A stretch of 64,000 nt of DNA from Nitratireductor luteus (GCF_026162365.1 NZ_JAOANW010000007.1:291706-355705), one strand, 5' to 3'; shown: positions 46,943 to 55,667, numbered from the stretch's first letter. A program made the numbers and translations. Notes: generated by a model not told the origin, from the letters alone.

Positions 46943-47406
46943 ATTCGTTCGCCCGGCAGCTGGCTGGCTTGCTTCACCCAATCGGCGAACTGCGCTTCGT
47001 CGAGCTGGCCCTCATGAATGTCGAGATAGCGCACTTCCGGGTGCTTGGACTTTCCGGGCGGCACAGGCCGCAGCGACGTGCCGCGGAAGAAGGTCACCTT
47101 GATGTATTTCGTGAAGCAGTGAAAGCTGAGGAACCAGCCCTCGCCTTCAATGCCATAGAAGGGCGAGTTCCATTTGACCGCCTTGCTTACGCCGGGAACG
47201 GTGCGCGTGATGATTGCGTCGAGGCGGCGCCCGACATCGCTTTTCCAGCCCGGCATCGCCGCGATATAGGTCTGCACGGGGCCGTCGCCATAACCCTTCG
47301 CGATCTGGGGATTGCCGCCCGAGAGGAGAACGGGCTTGCCGGGTTCCGACTTTGCGGCGGGCTTTGCGCCCTTCCCCGGCTTCTTGGGCGCTTCCTTGTC
47401 GTTCAT
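46939..47406 (-). CDS. DUF1801 (YdhG-like) protein, first copy
   Basis: A cytoplasmic protein of 155 residues with a Lys/Pro/Gly-rich N-terminal tail of about 25 residues (MNDKEAPKKPGKGAKPAAKS) and a DUF1801 core: VQTYIAAMPGWKSDVGRRLDAIITR, KAVKWNSPFYGIEGEGWFLSF, and TFFRGTSLRP. Function is unknown. Its start overlaps the stop of the small membrane protein gene by four bases, and its own stop is inside a large inverted repeat. Confidence 0.83.
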   Translation of the reverse strand: MNDKEAPKKPGKGAKPAAKSEPGKPVLLSGGNPQIAKGYGDGPVQTYIAAMPGWKSDVGRRLDAIITRTVPGVSKAVKWNSPFYGIEGEGWFLSFHCFTKYIKVTFFRGTSLRPVPPGKSKHPEVRYLDIHEGQLDEAQFADWVKQASQLPGERM

Positions 47407-47639
47407 TGTGTTCGCGCCTCTCCTGCGGCTCGTCCTCCGCTGCGCCGCTTGGCGGCATACGGCAACGCGAACATGTAAAGGCCCGTGAACAGGAGCACGA
47501 AGAGCGGAGGCAGCGGCGAATAGACCAGCCAGGGGGGAGGTTCTCCGAGCCCCATGGCAACGAAGTTGGCGGTGACGGTCAACGTAAAGGCAATAGCCAC
47601 CCAGCGGTGGATTTGCCGGATCCATGTGTTCCAGTTCAA
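47403..47639 (-). CDS. Small membrane protein, unknown
   Basis: A 78-residue protein with two hydrophobic segments (WVAIAFTLTVTANFVAMGLG and LFVLLFTGLYMFALPYAAK) and a basic tail (RRSGGRAAGEARTQ). I do not recognise a family with confidence. It is directly upstream of, and overlaps by four bases, the first DUF1801 gene, so the two are translated together. Confidence 0.72.
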   Translation of the reverse strand: MNWNTWIRQIHRWVAIAFTLTVTANFVAMGLGEPPPWLVYSPLPPLFVLLFTGLYMFALPYAAKRRSGGRAAGEARTQ

Positions 47640-47671
47640 TAGGGCCTCCTTCGAAATCGAGCCGAAGCGGA

Positions 47672-47694
47672 CCGGGCGTCCTTCGTGCGCCCGG
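47672..47694 (-). terminator. Hairpin after the second DUF1801 gene
   Basis: CCGGGCG (47672-47678) pairs with CGCCCGG (47688-47694) around a 9-base loop, just downstream of the gene at 47711. It has only a partial T-run later (GATTTCG), so it is a possible terminator only. Confidence 0.4.
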
Positions 47695-47710
47695 ATGAAC
47701 GCACGGCCTT

Positions 47711-48097
47711 CTACGACGCGTTCAGCGACACGGCCGCCCGGACAAGAGCCTTCAGCGCCTCCTCGTCGATCTCGCCTCCTTCGTGGAAGTCGATCGCCCG
47801 CCTGGTGTTGCCCTCGAGACTTGAGTTGAAGAGGCCGGAAGGGTCGTCAAGCGCGGCCCCCTTGGCAAAGGTCATCTTCACGGCCTTCTTGTAGGTCTCG
47901 CCGGTGCAGATCATTCCGTCATGGTACCATACCGGCACGCCCCTCCACTTCCACTCCTCGACCACCTCGGGGTCGGCCTGCTTGATGAGGGCGCGGAGCC
48001 GGGAGAGCATCTCTCCCCGCCAGTCGCCCAGCTCCCGGATCCTCTCGTCTATCATCTGGGACGGAGTTTTCTCCTGTCGAGGCCCGCTGGTGCTCAT
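47711..48097 (-). CDS. DUF1801 (YdhG-like) protein, second copy
   Basis: A 128-residue protein with RIRELGDWRGEMLSRLRALI at the start and the DUF1801 core EEWKWRGVPVWYHDGMICTG, KAVKMTFAKGAALDDPSGLF, and RRAIDFHEGGEIDEEALKAL. It differs enough from the first copy that they are not recent duplicates. The start at 48097 follows AGAGGAAAC. Function is unknown. It lies in a minus-strand group with an ArsR regulator and an SRPBCC protein. Confidence 0.83.
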   Translation of the reverse strand: MSTSGPRQEKTPSQMIDERIRELGDWRGEMLSRLRALIKQADPEVVEEWKWRGVPVWYHDGMICTGETYKKAVKMTFAKGAALDDPSGLFNSSLEGNTRRAIDFHEGGEIDEEALKALVRAAVSLNAS

Positions 48098-48131
48098 GAA
48101 GTTTCCTCTTTCCGTTCCTCTTGTTCCCGGA

Positions 48132-48167
48132 GTCATGATGACGCTTCAAGGAAGCATCATCATGATT
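48132..48167. repeat. Dispersed palindromic repeat, family B (copy 2)
   Basis: GTCATGATGACGCTTC, AAG, then GAAGCATCATCATGAT. Inner arms CGCTTC and GAAGCA nearly match, and the whole resembles the copies at 25955 and 58664. It separates the DUF1801 gene from the SRPBCC gene. Confidence 0.65.
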
Positions 48168-48218
48168 CAAAGGCGGTGCTGCGCCATCGACGCCTGCCCT
48201 GCGCCGTGCGGGCGGATT

Positions 48219-48629
48219 TCAGTCCATACGCTCCAGAACCTGCTCCAGGGCCGCGAAGAATCTCGGCCAACCGGCCTTGGCGCCCCGGTAGTATGGCTGC
48301 TGATCCGGCCTGAAACCCCTTTGCTCCATGCGCAGCCGGGTCCCCGTGCTCGTGGGCGTGAGGGTCCACGTGATGACGCTTCTGAGGTCCTTGGTATCCC
48401 ACGTATAGGATAGTGTCTTGTGCGGCTCGGCTGTCTGGACCCGCCCTTCCACGGAACCCCAGTCCGCACTGAGTTGGAACCTGTGGCCGATATCCGGCTT
48501 GAAATCGTTCTTCATCAGCCATTCCTCCATCAGGTGCGGCTGGGTGAGCGCACGCCAGATCTTTTCCGGCGGATGGGGCACTTCCCGTTCGACAACGACG
48601 GAGAGCGTTTCGGCCGCGGCATCGGTCAT
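48219..48629 (-). CDS. SRPBCC (AHSA1-like) domain protein
   Basis: A 136-residue START-like fold protein. It begins VVVEREVPHPPEKIWRALTQ, with HLMEEWLMKNDFKPDIGHRF and TWTLTPTSTGTRLRMEQRGF, typical of the AHSA1/YndB group. These bind small hydrophobic ligands; the ligand is unknown. Its ATG overlaps the stop of the ArsR-like regulator (ATGA), and ArsR-SRPBCC pairs are common in bacteria, so it is likely under that regulator's control. Confidence 0.88.
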   Translation of the reverse strand: MTDAAAETLSVVVEREVPHPPEKIWRALTQPHLMEEWLMKNDFKPDIGHRFQLSADWGSVEGRVQTAEPHKTLSYTWDTKDLRSVITWTLTPTSTGTRLRMEQRGFRPDQQPYYRGAKAGWPRFFAALEQVLERMD

Positions 48630-48949
48630 TGGTCCATCCTCTTGAGCAGGTCTTCGAGATCGTCGAACCGGCGTTCCCAGAACCGGCCCATCTGGTTTGT
48701 CCAGTCGACCAGCGGGGAAAGCGCGTCGAGCTGCGCGCTGTAGTGGGTCTGTCGTCCTTCATGGCGGTCGCGCACCAGCCCTGCCCTTTTCAGGACACCC
48801 AGATGCTTCGAGACGGCCGGCTGCGAGACGCCGGCCTGAGCCGTCAGGGCCCCCACCGTCTGATCGCCGCCACGGCACAGCCGCTCGAAAATCGCCCGCC
48901 GCGTCGGATCGGCGAGCGTCTTGAAAAGGATTTCATGGGGCTGCGGCAT
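48626..48949 (-). CDS. ArsR-family HTH regulator
   Basis: A 107-residue regulator with FKTLADPTRRAIFERLCRGG and the recognition helix in SQPAVSKHLGVLKRAGLVRD, followed by the wing HEGRQTHYSAQL. No cysteine cluster for metal binding is seen, so it senses something other than arsenic and probably belongs to the ArsR branch paired with SRPBCC proteins. It is the first gene of the minus-strand group 48949 to 46939. Confidence 0.9.
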   Translation of the reverse strand: MPQPHEILFKTLADPTRRAIFERLCRGGDQTVGALTAQAGVSQPAVSKHLGVLKRAGLVRDRHEGRQTHYSAQLDALSPLVDWTNQMGRFWERRFDDLEDLLKRMDQ

Positions 48950-49089
48950 GGGATCTATAACTCGCTGGCTATTGATCAGACCAATAACCGCCCGGATATG
49001 TGTGAGTCAAGCACCCGATGCACCGGCACGGCGATGCAGGTCCCGGGGCCGCTCGCCGTGCGGTGCGGGGACCTTTGCCGGCACTGGCT

Positions 49090-51141
49090 TCAAACCAACC
49101 CCTTCTTCTCCATCATCGCCTCCGGGCTCGGCATTCTCCCGCGAAACGCCTTGTAAAGCGCTTCCGGGTCCGCCGTATCGCCCGCCGCATAAACATGCTT
49201 CAGCAGCTTGCCGGCAGTTTCCGCATCAAAGGGATCGCCCGCTTCCTCGAAGGCGCGGAAGGCGTCGGCGTCGAGGACTTCCGACCACATGTAGGAATAA
49301 TAGCCGGCTGAATAACCGTCGCCGGAGAACACGTGCAGGAAATGCGGCGTGCGGTGGCGCATGGGGATGGCGGCGGGGGCGCCCAGCCGTTCCAGCTCCG
49401 CCGCCTCGAAGGCAAGCGGGTCTTCTGGCGCTTCGTCCGCCGCATGAAAGGCCATGTCGACCAGCGCCGAGGCGGTGAATTCGGTCGTCGCGAAGCCGGC
49501 GTTGAAATTGCGCGCGGCCCGCATCTTGTTGACGAGCTCCATCGGCATGGGCTCGCCCGTCTCCACATGGCGGGCATGTTTCGACAGGACCTCGGGTACG
49601 GTGAACCAGTGCTCGTAGAGCTGCGAGGGAAGCTCGACGAAGTCGCGCGAGACCGCCGTGCCGGAGACCGAAGGCCATGTCGCCTCGCTCAAAAGTCCGT
49701 GCAGCGCATGGCCGAACTCGTGAAACAGGGTGCGCGCGTCGTCAGGCGACAGCAGCGCCGGCCTGCCCTTGGGCGGCTTGGCGAAATTCATGACATTGTA
49801 GATGATCGGCCTCTGGCCGCCGCCCAGCTTGTGCGCCGTCTGCAGCCGGCTCATCCACGCGCCGGAGCGCTTGGAGGGGCGGTTGAAATAATCGGCGAGA
49901 AACACGCCGCGCTCGGTGCCGTCGGCGTTCCTCACCAGGAAGACGCGCACATCCTCGTGCCAGGCCGGCACGCCCTCGATCTCCTCGAAGGTGAGGCCGA
50001 ACAGCCGGCCGGCCACGTCGAAGGCGGCCGCGATCACATTCTCCAGCGCCAGATAGGGCTCCAGCGCGCCCTCATCGAAGGCAAAACGCTCGGAGCGCAA
50101 TTTTTCGGCGTAAAAGCGCCAGTCCCACGGTGCGATGGAGTGGTTGTCGCCGGCTGCAGTGGCCAGCCGCTGCAGTTCCTTCGCGTCTGCCGCCGCCTTT
50201 TCCCGTGCCTTGTTCCACACCGGCTCCAAAAGCTCCATCACCCGTTCGGGCGTCTTGGCCATGGTGTCGTCGAGCTTGTAGGCGGCAAAGGTCTCGTAGC
50301 CGAGCAGGCGGGCCTTTTCCGCGCGCAGCCGCAGCGTCTCGCGCACGATCTCCGCATTGTCGGTCTCTCCGCCATTGGCGCCGCGCGAAACGAACGCCTT
50401 GAGCACGGTTTCACGCAGGTCGCGGCGCCGCGAATAGGTAAGGAACGGCTCGGCGATGGAACGCGAAAGCGTGACGGCAAAGCGCCCCGCCTCGCCCCGG
50501 CTTTCGGCCGCCTCGGCCATGGCGCTTCGAAGGGCCTGCGGCAGCCCCGCCAGGTCGTCCTCATCGAGGAACAGCGCCCATTTGCTCTCGTCGGCCAGCA
50601 CGTTCTGCCCGAACTGCGCGCCGAGCCCGGCAAGCGCCTCGTTGATCTCGGCAAGCCGCTTCTTGCCCACAGCGTCCAGCCGCGCGCCGCCGCGCACGAA
50701 TGCCTTCCAGCACTTCTCCAGCACCCGCGCCGTCTCCGGGTCGAGCTTCAGCGCATCCCTTTCCCGGTAAAGCCGGTCGATCCGCTCGAAAAGGGCCTCG
50801 TTCATGGCGATCGCCGAATAATGGCGGGCCATGCGCGGCGAGATTTCCCGCTCCAGCCGCTGGATCCTCTCATTGGTATGCGCGCCCGCCTTGCACCAGA
50901 AGATCGCCGAGACCCGTTCCAGCGTCTTGCCGGCCAGTTCCAGCGCCAGCAGCGTGTTCTCGATGGTCGGCGCCTCGGGATTGTCCGCTATGGCGGCGAT
51001 TTCGGCGTTGTGAGCCGCGAACCCGGCATCGAAACCGTCCTCGAAGGCGCGATCCTCGATGCGCGCGAACTCCGGCAGACCAAGGCGGCCGTTCCAGTCG
51101 GCCAGGGGCGATCGTTCGGGCGGGAATGCGTCGTGGTTCAT
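49090..51141 (-). CDS. M3-family oligopeptidase
   Basis: A zinc peptidase of 683 residues (oligopeptidase A / dipeptidyl carboxypeptidase type). The active site is TLFHEFGHALHGLLSE near residues 468-483 with HEXXH, plus the downstream Glu in FVELPSQLYEHW. HVFSGDGYSAGYYSYMWSEV is the family's C-terminal motif. It lacks a signal peptide, so it digests short peptides in the cytoplasm, including cleaved signal peptides. It is transcribed alone and divergent from the MarR gene. Confidence 0.95.
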   Translation of the reverse strand: MNHDAFPPERSPLADWNGRLGLPEFARIEDRAFEDGFDAGFAAHNAEIAAIADNPEAPTIENTLLALELAGKTLERVSAIFWCKAGAHTNERIQRLEREISPRMARHYSAIAMNEALFERIDRLYRERDALKLDPETARVLEKCWKAFVRGGARLDAVGKKRLAEINEALAGLGAQFGQNVLADESKWALFLDEDDLAGLPQALRSAMAEAAESRGEAGRFAVTLSRSIAEPFLTYSRRRDLRETVLKAFVSRGANGGETDNAEIVRETLRLRAEKARLLGYETFAAYKLDDTMAKTPERVMELLEPVWNKAREKAAADAKELQRLATAAGDNHSIAPWDWRFYAEKLRSERFAFDEGALEPYLALENVIAAAFDVAGRLFGLTFEEIEGVPAWHEDVRVFLVRNADGTERGVFLADYFNRPSKRSGAWMSRLQTAHKLGGGQRPIIYNVMNFAKPPKGRPALLSPDDARTLFHEFGHALHGLLSEATWPSVSGTAVSRDFVELPSQLYEHWFTVPEVLSKHARHVETGEPMPMELVNKMRAARNFNAGFATTEFTASALVDMAFHAADEAPEDPLAFEAAELERLGAPAAIPMRHRTPHFLHVFSGDGYSAGYYSYMWSEVLDADAFRAFEEAGDPFDAETAGKLLKHVYAAGDTADPEALYKAFRGRMPSPEAMMEKKGLV

Positions 51142-51266
51142 CGAAATCCTCGTGGAAGAGCCAGCAGACTGCCTGGATAGGATAAGAACAAGCTATAGGC
51201 CATGTAGGCTCCGGCCATCGGGCCTGCAACACTTGACAGCGCGCGCCGCGCACCGGACAATCGACC

Positions 51267-51285
51267 TAGTAAACATTACTTACTA
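51267..51285. promoter_or_regulatory. Operator-like inverted repeat upstream of the MarR gene
   Basis: TAGTAA (51267-51272) and TTACTA (51280-51285) with a 7-base spacer lie 13 bases before the MarR ATG. Their form fits a MarR dimer and suggests autoregulation. Confidence 0.55.
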
Positions 51286-51298
51286 ATTCAGGGCACCC

Positions 51299-51757
51299 AT
51301 GGCCGGCACCTTCGACCCCGAAGCCTTCGGCTTTCTCATCTTTGATCTCTATCGGCTCATCAGGAGCGATATCGACCAGCGGATCGCGGCCGCCGGCATC
51401 GGCATCACCCCCGGCGAGGCCCGAACGCTGGTTCATGCCGCGCGCGCCGGTGAGGTCCGCCAGAATGTCCTGGCCGAACGCATGGGCCTCGAAGCCATGA
51501 CACTCAGCGCCTATCTCGAACGGCTGGAGAAACAGGGCCTCATCGAACGGCTTTCCGACGAGACCGACCGCCGGGCCAAGCTGATACGCCTCACCGAGAA
51601 ATCGACGGGCGTTCTGGAGGCGATCGTGTCACTCGGAAAGGAAGTGCGCATGAAGGCGCGGGGCTCCATGAGCGATAGCGAGTGGGAAGCCCTGCAGGAA
51701 ACGCTCAAGCGCATCCGTGGCAATTTCAGCGCCCCTCCTCCGGGCGAAGCCAACTAG
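51299..51757 (+). CDS. MarR-family transcriptional regulator
   Basis: A 152-residue dimeric repressor type. The winged helix lies in RQNVLAERMGLEAMTLSAYLERLEKQGLIER, followed by the wing DETDRRAKLIRLTEKS. The likely target is its own promoter (an inverted repeat lies just upstream) and possibly the MFS pump 140 bases downstream. No signal residue can be named. Confidence 0.92.
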   Translation: MAGTFDPEAFGFLIFDLYRLIRSDIDQRIAAAGIGITPGEARTLVHAARAGEVRQNVLAERMGLEAMTLSAYLERLEKQGLIERLSDETDRRAKLIRLTEKSTGVLEAIVSLGKEVRMKARGSMSDSEWEALQETLKRIRGNFSAPPPGEAN

Positions 51758-51861
51758 AGCGCCCGTGCTTCCGTTTGGACGCACCAAGGACGCTCTATCT
51801 TCTTGTTTTTCCGCATTTATGCGGACGTCAGGTGATGCCAACTGACTGCAAAATTCTGTAG
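51757..51861. repeat. Dispersed repeats, family D (copy 2) followed by family C (copy 1)
   Basis: 51757-51796 resembles the family D unit at 41240. 51793-51861 (containing CCGCATTTATGCGG and GTCAGGTGATGCCAACTGAC) is nearly identical to 58584-58651. They fill the gap between the MarR gene and the MFS pump. Confidence 0.65.
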
Positions 51862-51894
51862 CCAACGCGCCGGAGACGGCGAAAGCAGGACCGA

Positions 51895-53142
51895 ATGAAA
51901 CATCGGCAAGAGGCGGCGGCGCCCGTCATGAGCGAACGCCGCGTGAGCCTGATCGGCGCCATGCTGGTCGCCATCGGCCCGGTTTCGATGGCGCTCTACA
52001 CGCCGGCGATGCCCGAGATCGTGAGCGCCTTCGGCACCACCGAAGCGGCGGTGAAGATGACCCTGTCGCTTTATTTCGCCGGCTTCGCCATTGCCCAGCT
52101 CATCTGCGGGCCGCTCTCGGACGGCCTCGGCCGCAAGCCGGTCACCTTCGCCTTCATGGCCATTTATGCCGTAGCGAGCTTCATCGCCGTCATGGCGCCG
52201 GGCATCGAGTGGCTCATCGCCGCGCGCTTTCTGCAGGGTGTCGGCGCGGCGGTGGGCGTGGCCGTCTCGCGCGCGCTCGTGCGCGACCTGTTCACGCAGG
52301 AGCAGTCGGCGCGTATCATGAACCTGATGGGCATCATCCTCGCCATGGGCCCCGCCCTTGCGCCCACCATCGGTGGGCTCACCATGGAGCTGTTCGGCTG
52401 GCACGCCATCTTCCTGGTCATGCTTGCGGCCGGCGCCGGCATCGTCCTCGTCGTTCATTTCACGATGCGCGAAACCGTTACGCGAGACCTTTCCCGCATC
52501 TCCCCCGCCGGCCTCGTCCATTCCTACGGCCTGCTCCTGGCAAGCCCCTATTTCCTGACCTCCAGCCTGGTCGTGGCCGGCTCGGTCGGCGCGCTCTACA
52601 CCCAGGCGACGGTGCTGCCGTTCATCCTCATGGGCCGGGTCGGGCTCTCGCCGGCCGAGTTCGGCATCGGCATGCTGATGCAGTCAGGCTTCTTCTTCAT
52701 GGGGTCGCTGACGGTGCGCTCCCTGCTCGGCCGCACGAAAGCGCCCCGGCTGGTGCCCTTCGGCCTCGGCTTCATCGCCGTGGGCAGCGTCCTCATCGCC
52801 TGGTTCCTGAACGCCGCGCCGCCGACTTTCCTGAGCGTCATGGGCCCGGTCGCCTGCTATGCGTTCGGCATCGCCTTCGTCATGCCCGCCATGATGACCG
52901 CCTCGCTCGCCCCCTTCCCCCGCATCGCCGGATCGGCGTCGTCGCTGATGGGCTTCATGCAGATGGGCAGCGGGCTGCTGGGCGGCTCCATCGCCGCGCT
53001 CCTCGGCGACCCTGTCTTCGCGATGGGCACGATCATTCCAACCATGGGCGCCATCGCCATCGCGGCATGGCTGCTATGGCGACGCCTGCCGGAGCCGGCG
53101 CTCGCCACCGCCGTGCGTCATGTGCCGGAGAACCCGGCCTGA
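51895..53142 (+). CDS. MFS multidrug efflux transporter (Bcr/CflA type)
   Basis: A 12-segment major facilitator of 415 residues. The Bcr/CflA features are YTPAMPEIVSAFGTTEAAVK after segment 1, GPLSDGLGRKPVTFAFMAIY (motif A), and RFLQGVGAAVGVAVSRALVRD in segment 4. AGGACCGA precedes the ATG at 51895; an in-frame ATG at 51928 is possible. It follows a MarR-type regulator, which supports drug or toxin efflux. The substrate is unknown. Confidence 0.92.
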   Translation: MKHRQEAAAPVMSERRVSLIGAMLVAIGPVSMALYTPAMPEIVSAFGTTEAAVKMTLSLYFAGFAIAQLICGPLSDGLGRKPVTFAFMAIYAVASFIAVMAPGIEWLIAARFLQGVGAAVGVAVSRALVRDLFTQEQSARIMNLMGIILAMGPALAPTIGGLTMELFGWHAIFLVMLAAGAGIVLVVHFTMRETVTRDLSRISPAGLVHSYGLLLASPYFLTSSLVVAGSVGALYTQATVLPFILMGRVGLSPAEFGIGMLMQSGFFFMGSLTVRSLLGRTKAPRLVPFGLGFIAVGSVLIAWFLNAAPPTFLSVMGPVACYAFGIAFVMPAMMTASLAPFPRIAGSASSLMGFMQMGSGLLGGSIAALLGDPVFAMGTIIPTMGAIAIAAWLLWRRLPEPALATAVRHVPENPA

Positions 53143-53143
53143 C

Positions 53144-53785
53144 TCAGTCCAGCAAAGGCCGCTCGAAATCGCCGGTCTTGGGGTCCATCACCCACAATTC
53201 GCCCCGCTCGATGTCGAACCAGGCGCCGTGCAGCGACAGCCGGCCCTTGTCTTCCAGTATCTTCACGCACGGAAAGCTGCGCAGGTTTTCCACCTGAAAG
53301 CGGATGGAAATGCGCTCCAGCGCCGTCTGGCGCTCGGCAGCGGTCATGCTGTTGCCGGCAAGCGCCGCCGCCGCCGGGGCGACCAGCCCCATCCATTTGC
53401 CGATGAAATCGCCGGGAGAGAGCGGCTCGGCGGTAGGGTTCAGCGCCGCCCCTATACCGCCGCAGCGGCCGTGGCCCATGACCACGATGCTCTTCACCTT
53501 CAGGCTTTGGACTGCAAATTCCAGCGCGGCGGAAGTGCCGTGATGCTGGTCGTCCGGCGCATAGGGCGGCACGAGATTGGCCACGTTGCGCACGACAAAA
53601 AGCTCACCCGGTCCGGCGTCGAATATGGTCTCGGGCGCCGCCCGCGAATCGCAGCAGGCGATCACCATGGTTTCGGGCTTCTGCCCCTCACGCGCCAGCG
53701 CCTGGTAGCGCTGGCTCTCGATCGTATAGCGCGAGGCCATGAAATTGCGGTAACCGGCGAGAAGTCGTTCAGGCAAGTGTGTCAT
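53144..53785 (-). CDS. Beta-class carbonic anhydrase
   Basis: Interconverts CO2 and bicarbonate using zinc. The 213-residue protein has VIACCDSRAAPETIF and VVMGHGRCGGIGAAL, which give the Cys-Asp-Arg and His-X2-Cys zinc and active-site residues of the plant-like beta class. RNVANLVPPY is another conserved part. The start at 53785 is chosen because an upstream extension has no family resemblance. Its 3' end meets that of the MFS gene within two bases. Confidence 0.94.
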   Translation of the reverse strand: MTHLPERLLAGYRNFMASRYTIESQRYQALAREGQKPETMVIACCDSRAAPETIFDAGPGELFVVRNVANLVPPYAPDDQHHGTSAALEFAVQSLKVKSIVVMGHGRCGGIGAALNPTAEPLSPGDFIGKWMGLVAPAAAALAGNSMTAAERQTALERISIRFQVENLRSFPCVKILEDKGRLSLHGAWFDIERGELWVMDPKTGDFERPLLD

Positions 53786-53826
53786 GGCAAGCCGAATAGC
53801 CGGGAATGGCGATACAGGCAAGATGG

Positions 53827-54693
53827 TCAGGTACCGGCCGCCATCTCCGCTTCCAGCCGCCGCATGGTGACGAGAGCTGTCGGCCGGGTCATGCAATCGA
53901 TGTCGGCGGCCAGCGTCAGCTCGTCGGCGCCGCGCGCGCATGCCCTCTCAACCGCCTGGAAGACCCCGGACGTGGCGTATCGCAACGCCTCCTCGGCGCC
54001 ATCGCCCTTCAGCAGCCGCGAGACGTAAAGCGCGGCCACCAGGTCTCCCGTCCCCTTGGGCGGGTTCTCGACAAGAGGATGCTCGGCAAGCAGCGCACTG
54101 CCGGAAGAAATGAGCAGATTGCCGATGTTACCCGCCGCCTCGCCGGGTGTCGACGTCACCAGCATCGCAGGCGGCTTGGCGGCCGAAGCCGCCGCGCGAA
54201 CGGCGGCGATGGAATCGAGCTTTCGCCCCGTCATCCATGAAAGCTCGAAGCGATTGGGCGTGGCGACATCCGCGATCGGCATCAGCCGGTCGCGCACGGC
54301 AATGGCGGTAGTCTCCGCGACATACTGTCCCTCGGCATCGCCCATCACCGGGTCGCAGAGATAGATCGCCCGCGGGCTGGCCTTCCTGACCGCCGTAACG
54401 AGCGAAGCCACGGCATCGGCCTGCGAAGCCTCCCCCAGATAGCCGGATATGACCGCACCCACCTGCCCGAGCCACGGTGCGCGCTCCAGATCGCACATGA
54501 AGGCCGCGAATTCTTCGGCCGGCGGCACGATGCGGGTCGCCGGCCCATGCCCCGGATGCCAGGGAAGCACGATTGTCGGCACCGCCCAAACCGGATGGCC
54601 GCAGCTTTCCAGCGCGAAGACGATGGTGCGGTTGCCCACCGCGCCCCGCGCAACATGGCTGGATATGACGATGACTGCCTTGCCGTCGATCAT
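53827..54693 (-). CDS. pdxY: Pyridoxal kinase
   Basis: Phosphorylates pyridoxal for PLP salvage, 288 residues. Ribokinase-fold marks are VISSHVARGAVGNR at the N-terminus, YLCDPVMGDAEGQYV, ATPNRFELSWMTGR, and PPKGTGDLVAALYVSRLL with the catalytic Asp. The start at 54693 overlaps the stop of the upstream small gene by four bases. It is 41 bases upstream of the carbonic anhydrase gene on the same strand, so the three may form one unit. Confidence 0.92.
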   Translation of the reverse strand: MIDGKAVIVISSHVARGAVGNRTIVFALESCGHPVWAVPTIVLPWHPGHGPATRIVPPAEEFAAFMCDLERAPWLGQVGAVISGYLGEASQADAVASLVTAVRKASPRAIYLCDPVMGDAEGQYVAETTAIAVRDRLMPIADVATPNRFELSWMTGRKLDSIAAVRAAASAAKPPAMLVTSTPGEAAGNIGNLLISSGSALLAEHPLVENPPKGTGDLVAALYVSRLLKGDGAEEALRYATSGVFQAVERACARGADELTLAADIDCMTRPTALVTMRRLEAEMAAGT

Positions 54694-54932
54694 GAACCCG
54701 ACTCCGCGAGAAAAGAGAAAATCCAGCCGATCACAATGATAACCAGCACGACCGAGAGCACCCGGCCGATCCTGCGCCCCCAGAGCTCCGCCCAATCGTC
54801 TTCCGGGGCGTCTTCGGCCTTGAAATGCTTCTTCGTGCGGTCGATCAGCGGACGCGATTCGACCTCGCGGTTCACCCTGTCCAGGATGCCTTCCGATTCG
54901 TTCCGCCTATCCCGAGGCTTCCTGTCGACCAT
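54690..54932 (-). CDS. Small tail-anchored membrane protein, unknown
   Basis: An 80-residue protein with a charged N-terminal part (VDRKPRDRRNESEGILDRVN) and one hydrophobic segment near the end (IGRVLSVVLVIIVIGWIFSF). It has no recognised family. Its stop overlaps the pdxY start (ATGA), so the two are likely translated together. It is divergent from lemA. Confidence 0.7.
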   Translation of the reverse strand: MVDRKPRDRRNESEGILDRVNREVESRPLIDRTKKHFKAEDAPEDDWAELWGRRIGRVLSVVLVIIVIGWIFSFLAESGS

Positions 54933-55043
54933 GCAGCGCCACCCAAAAAAACCAGCTATTCCGCAGCCATTCCGCAGCCATTCCATTGTCAGGCGAATAC
55001 CACTATTCTGCCGCCCGGTCGAATATGCTCCGGGGACTTTTCT

Positions 55044-55667
55044 ATGATCCAGTCATTGCGCCTGCCCGCGCCTTCCATGCGCGGCGCCATCATCCTGCTC
55101 GCCCTCTTGCCGCTTCTTTCGGCATGCGGCTTCAACACGATCCCGACCCGCGAGGAACAGGCCAAGGCCGCCTGGAGCGAGGTTCTGAACCAGTATCAGC
55201 GCCGCGCCGACCTCATCCCCAATCTGGTGGAAACGGTGAAGGGTTATGCGTCCCACGAACGCGAGGTGCTCGAGGCGGTGGTCGAGGCACGCGCCAAGGC
55301 GACAAGCGTGCAGATCTCGCCGGACATGCTCAGCGACCCCGAAGCCTTCAAGGTATTCCAGGAAAGCCAGTCGCAGTTGACAGGCGCCCTGTCCCGCCTC
55401 CTGGCGGTTGTCGAAAACTACCCCGACCTCAAGGCCAGCCAGAACTTCCTGGCGCTGCAGGCCCAGCTCGAAGGTACGGAAAACCGTATCGCCGTTGCCC
55501 GTCGCGATTACATCGAGGCCGTGCGCCTCTACAACACGTCGCTGAAAACGCTGCCCTCGATGCTTTGGGCGAAGTTCTGGTTCACCGACGCCGAACCGCT
55601 GCAGAGCTTCACGGCCTCCGAGGAAAGCATGAGCCTGCCGAAGGTCGATTTCGGCAATGGGGGCTAA
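55044..55667 (+). CDS. LemA-family lipoprotein
   Basis: A membrane-anchored protein of 207 residues. A lipobox-like LLPLLSACG near residue 25 suggests lipid attachment to Cys. The LemA core is VLNQYQRRADLIPNLVETVKGYASHEREVLEAV, with GTENRIAVARRDYIEAVRLYN. CGGGGAC lies before the ATG at 55044; an in-frame ATG at 55077 is possible. Its end overlaps the region where the TPM gene could begin. LemA genes often stand next to TPM genes, as here. Function is poorly known. Confidence 0.92.
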   Translation: MIQSLRLPAPSMRGAIILLALLPLLSACGFNTIPTREEQAKAAWSEVLNQYQRRADLIPNLVETVKGYASHEREVLEAVVEARAKATSVQISPDMLSDPEAFKVFQESQSQLTGALSRLLAVVENYPDLKASQNFLALQAQLEGTENRIAVARRDYIEAVRLYNTSLKTLPSMLWAKFWFTDAEPLQSFTASEESMSLPKVDFGNGG

